Of a stretch of 64,000 nt of DNA, positions 11,321 to 22,620 are shown one piece after another (positions within the stretch are counted from its first letter, which is position 1; each line of letters begins with the position of its first letter). Position numbers and translations under genes: made by a program. The DNA is from Beverwykella pulmonaria (lineage: Eukaryota; Ascomycota; Dothideomycetes; Pleosporales; Melanommataceae), in assembly GCA_001599595.1 (NCBI GenBank), contig BCHH01000011.1:207894-271893 (forward strand), in the 5' to 3' direction. Under the pieces are notes generated by a model. That model did not search any database, was not told the origin of the DNA, and saw nothing but the letters and a program-made list of their open reading frames with translations.

Positions 11321-11377
11321 GCGAGTCGCGAAGAATTAAGCGATGTCGCCAAGCATTACCCCGATTTTTGAATACAA
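11321..11377 (-). repeat. Right terminal inverted repeat of the Tc1/mariner-type element
   Basis: Mirror copy of 7850-7906 with one mismatch, followed by TA at 11378-11379. Confidence 0.93.
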
Positions 11378-11669
11378 TAGATCAGGATCTAGCTAGCGGG
11401 CCGACGCTGGGCTACAAGTACCACTTCACTAATAGCTGTAAGTTTTACCTATAAATCGGGCGTCAGGTGAGGCCATATGTCACGCGAGGCCATGCATTAC
11501 CGGTAAGCGAAAATTCACGTTGCGGACAAAGAAGGCAAGCCATCGCTGAAAAGAACTATAAAACGACCACATAGTCAACAGTCGATTGAAATGTCCCGCC
11601 GTCGCAACAGTCTGATAATCAATTCTCAACCTTAGCATAAAGCCGTAACTGAAGTCCAAAATCATTAGC

Positions 11670-14221
11670 ATGCAACTTATTCACGCGTTCATCTCCGTGG
11701 CCGGTGGTACCCCCCTTGGATATTCGTCTGCTCAGCGACCTGCTCTTACGACAAGGCTCCGGCACTCTGTCTGTGGTTTCGACCGCAAGGCGGATTTCTA
11801 TGGGCTAGGCATTCGAGTCGGTATCTACCTACAGTGGATTTCTTCTCTCTTGGCGAACCGATACGTTCCAGATGCGATACGAAATCTTCTCATAACGAAT
11901 ACGATCTTTCTTCTAGCTGTCGCTATTGCGGGTGCTCAAACAACAGCTGCTGGAACCTTACGCAAGGCTGAGGCACTCGCGCTTCAACATCTCTGTTTCG
12001 GCTTTCTCTTCACAATACTCACCATATGGGGCTTCCGAATCCGTACAATGATAAAATCATCAGGTGCAGCCTTCTCGATAGCGGAGAAATCTTTTCGTTT
12101 CGGGCTCTCAGCGGCGATTTGCGGCTACGGGGTGTGGTTTTGGTTTATTGGGAACTACAACCTATCTGTAGAGTCCTGCTTGACCGTCACCTTTGTGTTT
12201 GGCAAAATGGACTCCCTCGGCCCTGTCCACTACTTTTACCAGATTCAATCCGTCGCTCTGCTCTTGATATACGGGTTGCTTCTTATCCGACAGTGCTTCA
12301 TGTGGGCTTTTGTTGCAACCAAATCACTCATCGAGAGCTTGGTTCCAGCCGTCATTCTTGCCGTCATTGACGAGATATGGGGTCGTTCTGATCGCATAGT
12401 CACCAGTCTCTTTCAACGGTGGATCCAGACGGCATCTTTGCGATTCTGGCTCGCAATAAATGGCAGAATAGTCTCACCTGGATTCAAAATTCCAAGGGCT
12501 ATTCATGAATTTCCCATCCTCAACAGCATCATCATGGTCGGCTGGATTACAATACAATTTTGGTCGCTTTTCTTGTTCGGAAAGGCCATCCCGCCCAAGG
12601 AGCCACCTCTCTTACGACTCGATTCCGAAGCATTCAACAGTAGGATTTCACCGTTCAAGAAGTATTTCAAGTAAGCATATACAAAAACGCACTCGGAATG
12701 ATAATAATGCGAGATAAGGCACATTGTCTGGGCAAACTTGTTTGCGTTCTTAAATTTGGTTTGTTTGCTGTGGGGAATAGCAACCACGGAGTGCACGCTT
12801 TATTGGAACCAAGTCTCTAACGTGTACTCAGTCTCAAGTACTGGACAACTCATTCCTCTAATAATCGGCATTGCCAACTTCATTCAGATTGCCTACACTA
12901 TCATACTGCAAAAATCTCAACTTATATTGACAGATATATTATAGGTTAGTACTCTATTCCGTCTAATTTACTCACTAAATATATGCTAGAACGCTATCGT
13001 TCAATCCCGTAAAAAATCATCCAATGTCCAGAAGCCGGACCAGAACGGTACAGCAGGTATAGACGAGCCTGATAGGTACCGCTTGAATAAGCGGTTTGAA
13101 GTTATATTCTGGAGAAACTCTCCAAAACGCCGCCATTCCATAGACATCCTCATGCCTGACCCATACGTACCAGAAATGAGACTAGGTGTATCAGCTCCAG
13201 ATATGGCAGCCATGGGCCTGATAAATGTCAAGCATATCACAACCCCGAGAAATTGTTCTTACTCTAACTTGCCATTTGAACAAGTAAGCATTAAATGCTT
13301 ATTGTTAGGGTAACACTGAGCACTTATTAGTTCCGACTATACAATGCCCACACTATTACAGGAAGACTAACTAAAAGCGACACATCTGAATCTATCAAAC
13401 TAAGTGTACCGAGGAAGAGACCAAGGTTCTCTAAGGCTCTTTCTCACGCTCTTGGAGAACTCACAAAAATAATTTTCTTTTATTTCGCGAGAACCTCTGG
13501 GACGCTACGCAAAGTGAAGAATATGCTAGGATCTGTGGTTGATGCTGGTGGATTGGATATCATTTCGGAGATATCTGATCTTCTTGAATTTTGCGCTCAA
13601 TTTGCAGATAGAGGCAGATCAATGAGTTTACCACCAAGTCCAGCACACAGTGTCGCTAGAAGTCGACCTAGAAACGAGTCTCAAAATGGATCCTTGCTTC
13701 AGCGTCGATCAGAATCTGGGAGAGCATTTCAGAATATGTCACGAGGTCATTCCACAAATGCATCAGCTTTTAATAGTCCTCAAACGCCCACACCTAAGCC
13801 ACCACCCAGGGATTGGGGCCCACATCTCGTATACAGACCGGCTCATCTCCCGGACCCCTCCGCATATCCAGAGGGCCTCCTTCGCACAGCTCTCCGCTTA
13901 CTAGGCACAGCTGCTAGCCTTTCCATGCCAGAGAGCCCTGAGATCAGTGCTACAGCCGCCAATTTTTCGGACATGTGCTCTGAGCTCGGGGAAATATGGT
14001 TAGAGCGGAGGGAAGGGAAAATTTCACGAGAAGAGCAGGACGAGCTCTTCAGAGACTGGATGGAAGAATTTCAAAAGGATTACTTGGGACGCTTTTGGAA
14101 TATTCTCAGTGGAAATGCGAAGAGAGATTTCGCAATTCTTCAACGAGTATTCAAGGCTGCGCTTGAGAGAGAGCCAAGCTACCGTAGATGGAAGGAAGGA
14201 AGTGATGAGGATTACTCATAA
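11670..14221 (+). CDS. Fungal multi-pass membrane protein of unknown function, with an in-frame TAG
   Basis: Four exons join with matching phases: 11670-12670, 12719-12944, 12990-13283 and 13331-14221 (introns 48, 45 and 47 bp). Exons 1 and 2 encode about eight hydrophobic segments and the motif CGFDRKADFYGLGIR, found near the N-terminus of many uncharacterised Pezizomycotina membrane proteins, then TTECTLYWNQVS and STGQLIPLIIG. The last codon of exon 2 (12942-12944) is TAG, directly before a good gttagt donor. Reading stops after 408 residues, yet the frame stays open for 395 more codons through two well-formed introns. A Gln codon (CAG) would fit both the exon-end consensus and a C-to-T change. 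The C-terminal part is soluble and rich in Pro, Ser and Arg, with a helical end (PEGLLRTALRLLG). It is either a recently disabled gene, one using readthrough, or a sequence error. The start is uncertain; 11670 is the first ATG. Function is unknown. Confidence 0.65.
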
Positions 14222-15851
14222 CGAGTAGATGTTCGCAGTCGTAATTGCGAAATGTCTAAATTTGCCCCATACCAGTAGGCCAGGGTTGATGGAACTCTTA
14301 TACGAGACGATGAAGGGGTTGAAGGAGTAGGAAGGCTACGAGACGATCAGAGAATAGACGACTAGTTTTCCGTCGGATGGATTTCAGTTAGGTCCCACAA
14401 GTCGACCGGGAGTTGCAAGAAAGAAATGACAATCAGCTTGGCTGCCGTGAGCATCAAGGCCTAGATTTGGAATAGCGATGCTCGCATTCATAACTAGAAC
14501 TAAAGCTGTGGAAGTATCTTCTCCGCACATTCTTGGTTATACCAATCTACTCGTAGTCTGTATTCGTAGTGATACCATCCCACTCATTCAACAACTCCTC
14601 CGTCCGTTCGATCTTCTTCCTGATCATAGGCGGCTAATCCGATCCCAGAGCGATACGAATCGGGGCATCCTTTCCCTCAGTCGCACCGCTGTGGACTTTT
14701 GTTGCGTTTCGTGCAACAATTAAACGAGCCCTGTACACATCAAAGCTTTTAAAACGATTTACGATTAGTAACCTCTTCATTACCACATAGCGTAGCCATA
14801 ATTTTAATAATACTGCGTAAGTAAATAAACTATTCCTTTGGATAAAGGCTTACGAACGTAGCTGGTCATCGTGCAATTGAACTTCAGCCATTCCAGGAAG
14901 AGCTGGTGGGATTGTTTCAAGAATGGCTTACCTATGAGTAGCTGAAAATGTAGTTAGCAAAAGATCACAATGCTACTGCGAGCATTTATACAATAAATTG
15001 TATTGCAGTTCGCATTACCTCCACCAATGACAGCCGTCCTCAAGCAGAGCCTCATCCCTTATCCCATGCAGCAGCGTAAGTCCTTTTCCGCCTCTAAGTT
15101 CAACCCTTCGAATACTCTTCTATCATTCATTCGCTCCTTTTCGCAGAAAACCCGAAGTTGTAACGTTCCAGATGCGGGCTAGAACATATGCGACCTCCAA
15201 CTACTTGCCCATATGATTTATCAGAATGCAGGAAATACAACTACAATTGGAAAACACAAGAGTAGCAGGCACAGTATATTCAAGAACAGTCAGAACTATA
15301 GCTACGATACAAAGGCCCCCTTAAAACATATTAAAGGACTTAATATTCCCACGCTCGCCAATGCTACGACATCCCTAAGTGCTGCTCAGTGAAGCAGACA
15401 TATATATCAGCATTCTAAAAGTGCACTCAGCGAAAAGGGTTACACAACAGTGCAATCTTGGCCCAATACAGAGAGGAAGAGGAGAGTGGTACAAGTAATG
15501 GAGTAAGCTAAAATTACCTCCTCCTTGCGCCGCATCGAGACCGAGTCGAAGCAAGAAGATGGGGTGCTGAATCGTGGTCTCGTGTAGAAGACGCCATATA
15601 CACCAATGCTAACCCCAATAGGTAAGAAATGAATGAACGAATAGCCATAATCCAACTTCTTTGAAGGAAGCTGGGTCCGAGCCGACATGAGATAAGAGAG
15701 GAGGGTTGTGATCCAAGAGCCCTACCCGCGTATCCCATCCAAAGCGAAGTGAATTTGAAAAATGAGAAAGTAAAGACTGACCCCTTGCTCCAATATACTG
15801 ACCGAAGAATAACTATACTTATCCCACACTACTCAATGCTCAATCTCTCCC
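14222..15851. other. Intergenic region with a possible transposon relic
   Basis: Apart from the weak relic at 14852-15000 there is no supported gene. The rightmost 100 bp or so are the 3' flank of the MATH/MORN/RING gene, which reads leftwards to its stop at 15852. Confidence 0.5.
14852..15000 (+). pseudogene. Possible relic of a Clr5-like helix-turn-helix domain
   Basis: Frame 1 from 14852 reads IELQPFQEELVGLFQEWLTYE, stop, LKM, stop, LAKDHNATASIYTI. This pattern resembles the Clr5-type N-terminal DNA-binding segment common in fungal hypothetical and transposon proteins. Both stops are TAG where Gln (CAG) would suit. It is short and recalled by eye only, so it may be chance. Confidence 0.3.
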
Positions 15852-18800
15852 TCACGCCACGTAGTAGAGTTTGATCGCCGCAAGCACCCTCTTTCTGCAC
15901 ACGGGGCAAGCCTCCACTCTCCTCGCACACGCTAAACAAGCAACCACATGTCCACAGTCGTAGAACACGGCATCAGCGCTCTCCTCCCAGCAGATCCGGC
16001 ACAAACGCTCTGTCTCCTGTGCATTCTTCCAGTGTGTTACCCCCTCGCCAAACTTCTTGTCGTTCTTCCAGCCGCCAACATAGGTGTTGCCGGTTGATGC
16101 TTCGACAAAGGTGCCACTGCCGTGCTGTTGGTTGGCAATCCAATCGCCATCATAGGTATCCCCGTTTTGGAAAGTGTAGAGACCGTGACCGTGGCGCTGG
16201 GAGAGGCGGAAAGTTCCTTCGTATGTAGCGCCGCTGTGGTAGATGCGGGTTCCGTGTCCGTGGCGATGGCCATTTTTGATCTCACCTTTGTAGTACTGAG
16301 ATGAGAAGTAGTTGTATGTGAAGTGCCCCGTGAGTCTACTGGGGAAGTTTCGGGAATGTGCACGGAATGCAAGCAAGGCCTGTGGATCGGCGAAAAGTGC
16401 TCGAGCAGCAAGGTCATTGCGCTGATCTTCGGTCAAGGGGATAGCTACAATGATGATGGTAGTATTGTGGAGATCATTTTGCGCGAACGACCGGCGGTTG
16501 CGGATGGGGTGGGTGGTCGTGAGCTCGTCCTCCTCGTGCAGTTCAATTTTCTTATCCGAGGGTAGACCGAGAAGTGTGAGAACTTTCACGTCGACTCGAT
16601 CAGACTTTAAGGCAATGTGGGAACCGCGCGGTTCCAGGGTTTGTGCTTCCGGATTGAAGAACTTCAGGAAGAAGTAGATCTCATCAGGTGGTGGCGGAGG
16701 TGGTATCTCCTCACGTACCGGAGGTTCTGCAGGTTGTGTTGGTTCTGCGGGTGGTATGGTAGGCTCGGTCTGAAGCTCCGTCGGCGGGGGAGGGGGAGGA
16801 GGTAACACATTTTCCTGTGTTCCACCCATATCTACGTCACCCTCCGCTACTGGATTGGGAATGACGACGCCGACACCCAAGTCTGCAGTAGGCACTGGTT
16901 CCACTGGTTCCTCCACCTCTACTTCCATTGCCGTATCGGTGAGCCCCGAGTCGGCCCGAGCAGCTGGTGATTGAGCGTCCTGTGGCTGTGCTTCCGGTGG
17001 TGCTTCTAACTGAACCTCAGGCTGTACTTCGAGCTGTACTTCGGGCTGTACTTCGAGCTGTACTTCGAGCTGTATCTCGGGCTGTACTTCGGGCTGTACT
17101 TCGGGCTGTGCTTCGGGCTGTACTTCGGGCTGTACTTCGGGCTGCACTTCGGGCTGTACTTCGGGTTGTACTTCGGACTGTATTCTTGGTTGTATTTCGG
17201 ATTGTGCCGGAGGCTGTACTTCTAGCTGTGTTTCAGCCTGGGCTTCAGGTTGCACTTCAAGTTGCGCTTCAGGTTGCGCCTCAGATTGTACTTCTGGCAG
17301 TGTCGGTACTGGTTCATCTGGATCGCTCATCGGCGTGTCTTCGGATTGAGGCTCTGCTTCTGGTGGCGGTGGAGGGGGAATTTCAGCCACAGAGCTATCC
17401 GCTCCTGCGAGGGTCTCATGTATTGGGGCCACTGGCTGAGGTATTTCGACCGGTTCTGGCGCTTTCGGTAATTCACGAACATCTGCAGGGTCAAGAACAT
17501 GGATCCATATGCGATATGATGTCCAGGAAGGTGAGTCCTGCAGAGTCCATTCCTTTGACAGGTCGGCATAGTGGTCCATACTGCCGCTAGAATACTCAAT
17601 CTTGCCAGTACCCAGCAGATTGGGCCGCCCAAATGATCCTCGAATGGGGTCAAGGAACCAAAACTTAATTTGGCGAGGGTCTTTGATGTCCTTAACAACC
17701 GAAGCAAGCTTCTCACGAATCTCTTTGCAGCCATCGGTAGTTGCTAGTTGCACGGAGTAAACCAGGTCCGAGTTTCCTGGCTGCCATTTCGGATCGTACG
17801 AATCGAATATGCCTGGGCCTTCGTGTTGGGAAAAGACCCTTGAGTCAATGACTTGGAAACTGTGTATTTTCGGTGGTGCTGGCTCTTCTGCTGGCTTGGC
17901 CTCATTCTCAGCATCTGGCAGGGAATCTCCAATTGGAGGTGGCATCGGTCTTGAGGAGGGGTTGCTTGCAGCCTGTTGTTTTTCGACTTCGTTTCGAAGC
18001 CACTCGGGTACTTGCCATTGCTCAGACTCAGCGTTTACTGTAAACGCAGACTCAGCAACATCGTCCCGGACGTACATAACAATATACGCCACAGACTCGT
18101 TGCCAGTGATCTTTTCCGTTCCAGCCTTGCCTTCGTGCATGTCGACGGCTTGCCGCTTAGTCAAGCATTTGACCATGTAGTCTTCTTTGCCATCCGAATA
18201 GCTGTACCATTTAGTACCAGGGCCTTCGGGTCGAAGAACGGGATGGTAAACATATGACTGAAGAGTCTGCTTGTGGACTACAAACCCGTACAGCGTGTAT
18301 GGGGTGTCCCGCACTGTGATGTGGTCATCCAAGCTGACCTTGTTCATCAACTTCACGTAAGACCGCGTCGCCGTATCGAATTCCTGGCGTTCTAGCTCTA
18401 TGGTCAAGAGCTGAGGGAGGGACTGTCCGGGAATTGTGAGATCAGGGGCCTTGTTGACGGCTTCCTGCATGGTGCTAACTCCAATAACTGGAGCTCGGTA
18501 GCTAGGGGTTCCGATGGCATAGTTTCGCTTAATCCCGCAGAGATTTTCGAACACATCCGCAAAGGAGGTATCCTGTAGCTCATCCTCAATCTTCATGCGC
18601 AAGATCTCCCATACCTCGATCACATCCAGCTTGTCTAGTCGCTCATGGATCCCGTACCATTCTAGAGCTTCGAGGATATCATCCAAAGTGACAGAGCCAG
18701 CTCCGGGCGCAACTTGGGTCCGGAGCATATACAGGACCTTTTGGAGCGCACTGATCAGAGGCTTCGGCCGAACGAAAGGCTCTTTTTTCGGGTCTGGCCC

Positions 18801-20434
18801 AACAAAATTGTACAGAAAGCTTCTGATCGGTTTGAAGAGCATCCATGAGGCAATGGCAGAGATGATGTTACCCCCTGGGACGCTTGGCCCCGTGCCCTCA
18901 CCGAGCGTCATGGACTGTAGCCCGGTCATGGCAAAGCTGTCCCATGGATTGTCTCGGCTGTTGTGCTCCCAGAGATTGTTGGTCTCGTCGTTGATGATCC
19001 GAATGTACCCAGTAAACGCAAGCTTGTCGTCGCGGAGCAGGGCTTGTCGCTGGCCACGAATGCGGTGAGGGATATCATAGTACGGTCCATGGTACCTCGT
19101 CCAACCCCAATCAGGCGAGCCGGCACAGAATCGGTGCAGACATGTCCTAGAATAATTGACGCGAGGTTCGGAGGGGTTGTAAAGCACGACAGAGACTTGC
19201 GCAGCTACACTCTTCCGTTTCGGTAATGACTTTGAATCGAGGAGAGGCAGAGGAGCGTGTTGAGATTCCTGGGGTTCCTCCGGTGCTGGCTGTGCTGGCT
19301 GTGCTGCAACAGCAGCGGCTTCATCTTCTCCGGTTGCCATTTCATCATCCTCTTTGGGTACAACTTCGCTAGGTTGGGTCTCCTCTTTCTTCTCCTTCTT
19401 ATCGCCGACGCTAAGACACTCGACATAGACGCTGAGATAGTCCGAATCATTGCCCTTGGGGTAGAATTTGATCTGCCATTCGTATCCGCCAATGTTGATA
19501 GGCTCCGACTTCATGACAATTTCTTTGTTGGGCTTCTCCTTGGTACCGTTGTAATTTTCGATGCACCAATCGATTCGTCCGCTTGCAGCAGCAGTATATT
19601 CAGGTTCGTCAAGAGGCAGGAAAGCCTTCTTCTCCCAATGTTCGTGGTCTAAAGCGCTGACCTCTGTGCCAGCCTCGATCTCTTTCAGTTCCTCCTCATC
19701 CGGGGCGGAAGTATCTTCCACAATCGGGTGCCACGGCTGGCTGCCGTCATCGTCGTCCGAGGAGTCCGAATCGGACCGGACAGGCTCTGCTGGAGGCGGC
19801 GGAGGTTGCGCATTAGGGTCGACGGGCGGAGGCGGTTCAATCGTGGGCGTGTCTTCTGGCGGCGGCTACAAATAATCAGCATTCGCCTTTGATTAGTCTT
19901 GTATCAACCTACTGCGTTCTCCGAGGAGGGTACTGCTGCTTCTGTCACGGCTGGTGGAGGCTGGTCAACGCTGACAGGCTCCTCTTGTGCAGCACCATTG
20001 GGTGCAGGTGAACTCGGTGTGATACCGGCAGCTTCTTGCGGATCAGCTGAGCCGTTGGGTAGCACAAGCCCTTGGCTGTTGTCCGGGGTTGTGTCCATGG
20101 CGTCTTCGTCCATGGCCGCAACCTCAACAGCGACGCTGGCCGCAGCAGGGTCCGAGCTCACTATGTTGCTGGACTCTGTCTCCATGTGTCCGTTTGTCAA
20201 GGCGTCGCCGTCTTCCATCAGAGCGTCTTCCCGGTCATGTCTCTGGCCCGGGGGCGGCAGTGTGGGTGTAGAGGTGCTCATGTCGATGTCTTCGGGGGGC
20301 GGGGGAGGTGGGGAGGACGCAGGCATCTGCGTGTGATGGTGGTGGTTTGGCGACTGCGGAGAGGAGAATCCGGGAGATGAGGGAGGCTGTCCGAATAGGA
20401 GCGACGGCGCCTGCTCGACGTTGGCGACACTCAT
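15852..20434 (-). CDS. MATH domain - MORN repeat - RING finger protein
   Basis: Two exons, 20434-19913 and 19865-15852, with a 47-bp phase-0 intron, encode 1,511 residues. The first 220 are disordered and rich in Pro, Asp and Glu. A MATH-like fold starts near residue 270 (RIDWCIENYNG, GGYEWQIKFYP) and continues after an insert (HRFCAGSPDWGW, LAFTGYIRIINDETNNLW). A long middle region includes FWFLDPIRGSFGRP. A Gln-Pro-Glu-Val tetrapeptide array follows, then Pro-rich linkers. At the C-terminus are four or five MORN repeats (YKGEIKNGHRHGHGT, YEGTFRLSQRHGHGLY, YDGDWIANQQHGSG, YVGGWKNDKKFGEG) and a C3HC4 RING (CRICWEESADAVFYDCGHVVAC to CPVC). MATH domains bind substrates, MORN repeats bind lipids or scaffold proteins, and this RING type often acts as an E3 ubiquitin ligase. 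A membrane-linked ligase is therefore a reasonable inference, not a demonstrated one. The gene runs tail to head with deoxyhypusine synthase. Confidence 0.9.
17010..17295 (-). repeat. 12-bp coding minisatellite (Gln-Pro-Glu-Val)
   Basis: About two dozen imperfect 12-bp units, cleanest at 17020-17175, encode a Q-P-E-V tetrapeptide array inside the MATH/MORN/RING gene. The unit is a multiple of three, so copy-number change keeps the frame. The array is acidic and extended, and links the central region to the C-terminal modules. Confidence 0.92.
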
Positions 20435-21358
20435 AGTTGCTGAGTCGTGGAGAGACGGCTCATGTACGCCTAAATGGGTGGGAAGGCAGCGATGGAGCTC
20501 GGGGAAACTCGCGTGAGGAAAGGCAGATGCGGGAAAGAAAAAAGGGCTGTGGTTTGGCGAGGTGAGTTGACGGCAGGTACGAGGTTGAGCTGGCACGAGG
20601 GAGCTCTTATCGCGGAGCTCTAATCACGCAAGCGAGCGAGCTTCAGCGGGACGTCTTGAACGCTTGGACGGTGCTTCTTTGACCTGCAAAGCGAGGCAGG
20701 AGAGTGTACGCTGAGATAATAGAGCGAGTAAAGTGCAGACGTCGAAGTCGAGGAGAGAGCAGACGAGAAATAGCAGCGCAAGCGTGGCTGGGGGGCTTTA
20801 AGGCTGGAGTCGCTGCAGCCTACCAGCAGCAGGCACGACGAGTGAGGCGGTAAGTTACTCGCTTGACTATCCCCGCGCTGGCCTAACTCGCCTAAGCCGA
20901 AACGGCGTTGGAGTGCAGGGTGGGCACGCGAGTGCGCGCAAGTGTCTGCGTTGACTCACCGCCTGAGGCTCAAGTGGTGGATGACCATGGCATCTCAGCG
21001 CATCAGTCTTCTTGACGAAATTGAGCCGGCCAGGCTGCAACGCGCTTGTGCTGCTTTGGGCGTGGTCTCCAAACACAACTCCGCCTCCACCGGAACACAT
21101 GTCATAAACACCCTGTGAAGTCACAACGCTGTTACTAACACACGGTTCGTTCTTGGGGATGTTGCAGGCCGCGTAGGCCCAAGCTTGATGCCAACGGCCT
21201 GCCTTCTGATTTGTTAGCTGTCTCTCCGAATCTGGAACTATATAACTCGGCCATTTCGTCGATATCTTGCACCAGCGCAGGGACAAGATAAAAGAACAGG
21301 CAGGACCGCGGGACGGGTTTGTGCAGATCTATGTGGCAACATGTAGCGTACAGTAGCC
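20435..21358. other. Intergenic region, probable promoter of the MATH/MORN/RING gene
   Basis: 924 bp between two minus-strand genes. It contains the 5' flank of the MATH/MORN/RING gene and the 3' flank of deoxyhypusine synthase. A 420-bp open frame here has no recognisable content and is treated as chance. Confidence 0.6.
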
Positions 21359-22620
21359 TTACATATCATGTTTGACCTTTGCAAACGTCGCTGCTACAAT
21401 GAGTGGAAACACGACAGTCGCTTCTGCATACACCTTCACGCTGTCACCGTCCGCCTTGATCTTCCCCCAACTGACCGCCTCGTCTGGCCGCGCTCCCGCA
21501 TCGCTGCCGTCAAACTCCTGCGCCGTGTTGATGTATACAGCGCTCTCGGCTCCATTCCTCATCAAGCACGCATTCGCAATGTGGTGCTTCACGATGCCCC
21601 CCCCTAGTATGATCATTCCCGCTCTCTTGGCTCGCACGGCCATGGTGTTGATCTTCCTGATGTCCTCGACAATGTCTATCCGCAGCTGCTCCGGCGACGA
21701 CTTGAACGTGTGAAAGTATAGCATGTCTCCTAGGCTTCCGTCTGTTAGTGCAGGGCAGAAGACAGGAATGTCGTTCTTCCACGCCCAGTAGTAGACCGAC
21801 CGTTCGTCATTGATCTCCTTGCCGAGACGGCTGATGACCTTGCTAGGCGTCCAGAACGTCGGCTCGTCTGTCTTTTTGCTGGCCTCCTGCTCCTCGAGCA
21901 TCTTGTCCAGAATGGGCACGACCCAGTCCTCAAAGGCACAGTAGTTGCTGTTCGGGACGACTAGGTTACCTATTCGATTCAGGCCCTTGGCACGAAGCCC
22001 TGCGCCTGGTGTAGAGAAGGACCCAAGATAAGTTGGGGCAAGACACTTGATGAAATCCTCCTCGACCCCTCCGGCAGTGGTAACGACAGCCGAGACATGC
22101 TTGTGCTGGACTAGATAGCGCAACGTCTCCCGAAGGCCCGATGATATCAGATTCGACGTGTATCCGAGAAATATTGTTGCTTTTTCGTCTGTTTCAGTGT
22201 CCCTCCACGTACGCTGGGAATTGTTAGTAGGAAACATGAGCGGCCCCAAAGGGGTATCGAGATGCTATTCCCGGCTAAATTGTTTCGCTCCAACGGGGAA
22301 GGGCAGGGATGTTTGCGAGCTTGTCGCAGCCCCAGAGAGACGCTCTCGGCACTCAACGCTGGCACTGGTTTGTACCGGCGAGAACAACTCACCATGTCGT
22401 TGAGGATTCGCACGGCCTCGCCCACCGATGTTGCCTGAAAGCCCATATTGGCCATGCCACCCACCAACTCCTCGACAGTGATGTTGCGCCCGGCATAGTC
22501 GTTGAAATCTATGCCCTGCACCTGTTTGGAGCCCGCGGGGACGGGATCGGATGGCTTCAATACCGCATCTGTGGCGCCCGACGGAGCCTGCAAAGTGGAA
22601 CGATGATTGGCTGCCGCCAT
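21359..22620 (-). CDS. DYS1: Deoxyhypusine synthase
   Basis: Two exons, 22620-22393 and 22213-21359, with a 179-bp phase-0 intron (gtgagt...cccag), encode 360 residues, the usual eukaryotic length. The enzyme transfers the aminobutyl group of spermidine to one lysine of translation factor eIF5A in the cytosol, the first step of hypusine formation, using NAD. Landmarks include [33 protein letters not shown], the NAD/spermidine pocket segments [17 protein letters not shown] and [19 protein letters not shown], and [18 protein letters not shown]. The Lys in the last of these is the residue that forms the covalent enimine intermediate in characterised homologues. All of these are intact. The start is supported by the typical short N-terminus leading into GIDFNDYAG. 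The gene is divergent from the Snt1-like gene, with about 1.7 kb between the starts. Confidence 0.98.

Larger units (their letters stand above)
7850..11377. mobile_element. Tc1/mariner-type DNA transposon with two convergent genes
   Basis: The ends are terminal inverted repeats of 57 bp (7850-7906 and 11321-11377) that differ at one position. Each end abuts a TA dinucleotide (7848-7849 and 11378-11379), the target-site duplication made by Tc1/mariner transposases. The element is 3,528 bp, about twice the usual size for this superfamily. It holds a transposase pseudogene on the minus strand (10040-11161) and a second, unrelated coding region on the plus strand (8075-9919), reading towards each other. 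Both carry in-frame stops, several explicable as CAG-to-TAG, CGA-to-TGA or CAA-to-TAA, the pattern RIP leaves. The near-identical repeats suggest fairly recent insertion. This copy cannot make its own intact transposase, but its ends might be mobilised by an active relative. Several ambiguous bases (N) fall at 9170-9290. Confidence 0.9.

Noticed and set aside
15440..15738. Two overlapping minus-strand frames with a hydrophobic stretch (FIHFLPIGVSIGVYGVFY), possibly a small spliced membrane protein
   Set aside because: A donor-like gtaatt is present, but no convincing second exon or family resemblance was found, and it lies in a region of decayed sequence.
16967..17590. 207-codon plus-strand frame rich in Val-Leu-Arg-Ala repeats
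   Set aside because: It is the antisense reading of the Gln-Pro-Glu-Val minisatellite in the MATH/MORN/RING gene, with no independent support.
20867..21286. 139-codon open frame on the minus strand
   Set aside because: Composition is unlike the neighbouring proteins, no motif is visible, and it sits in the flank between two well-supported genes.
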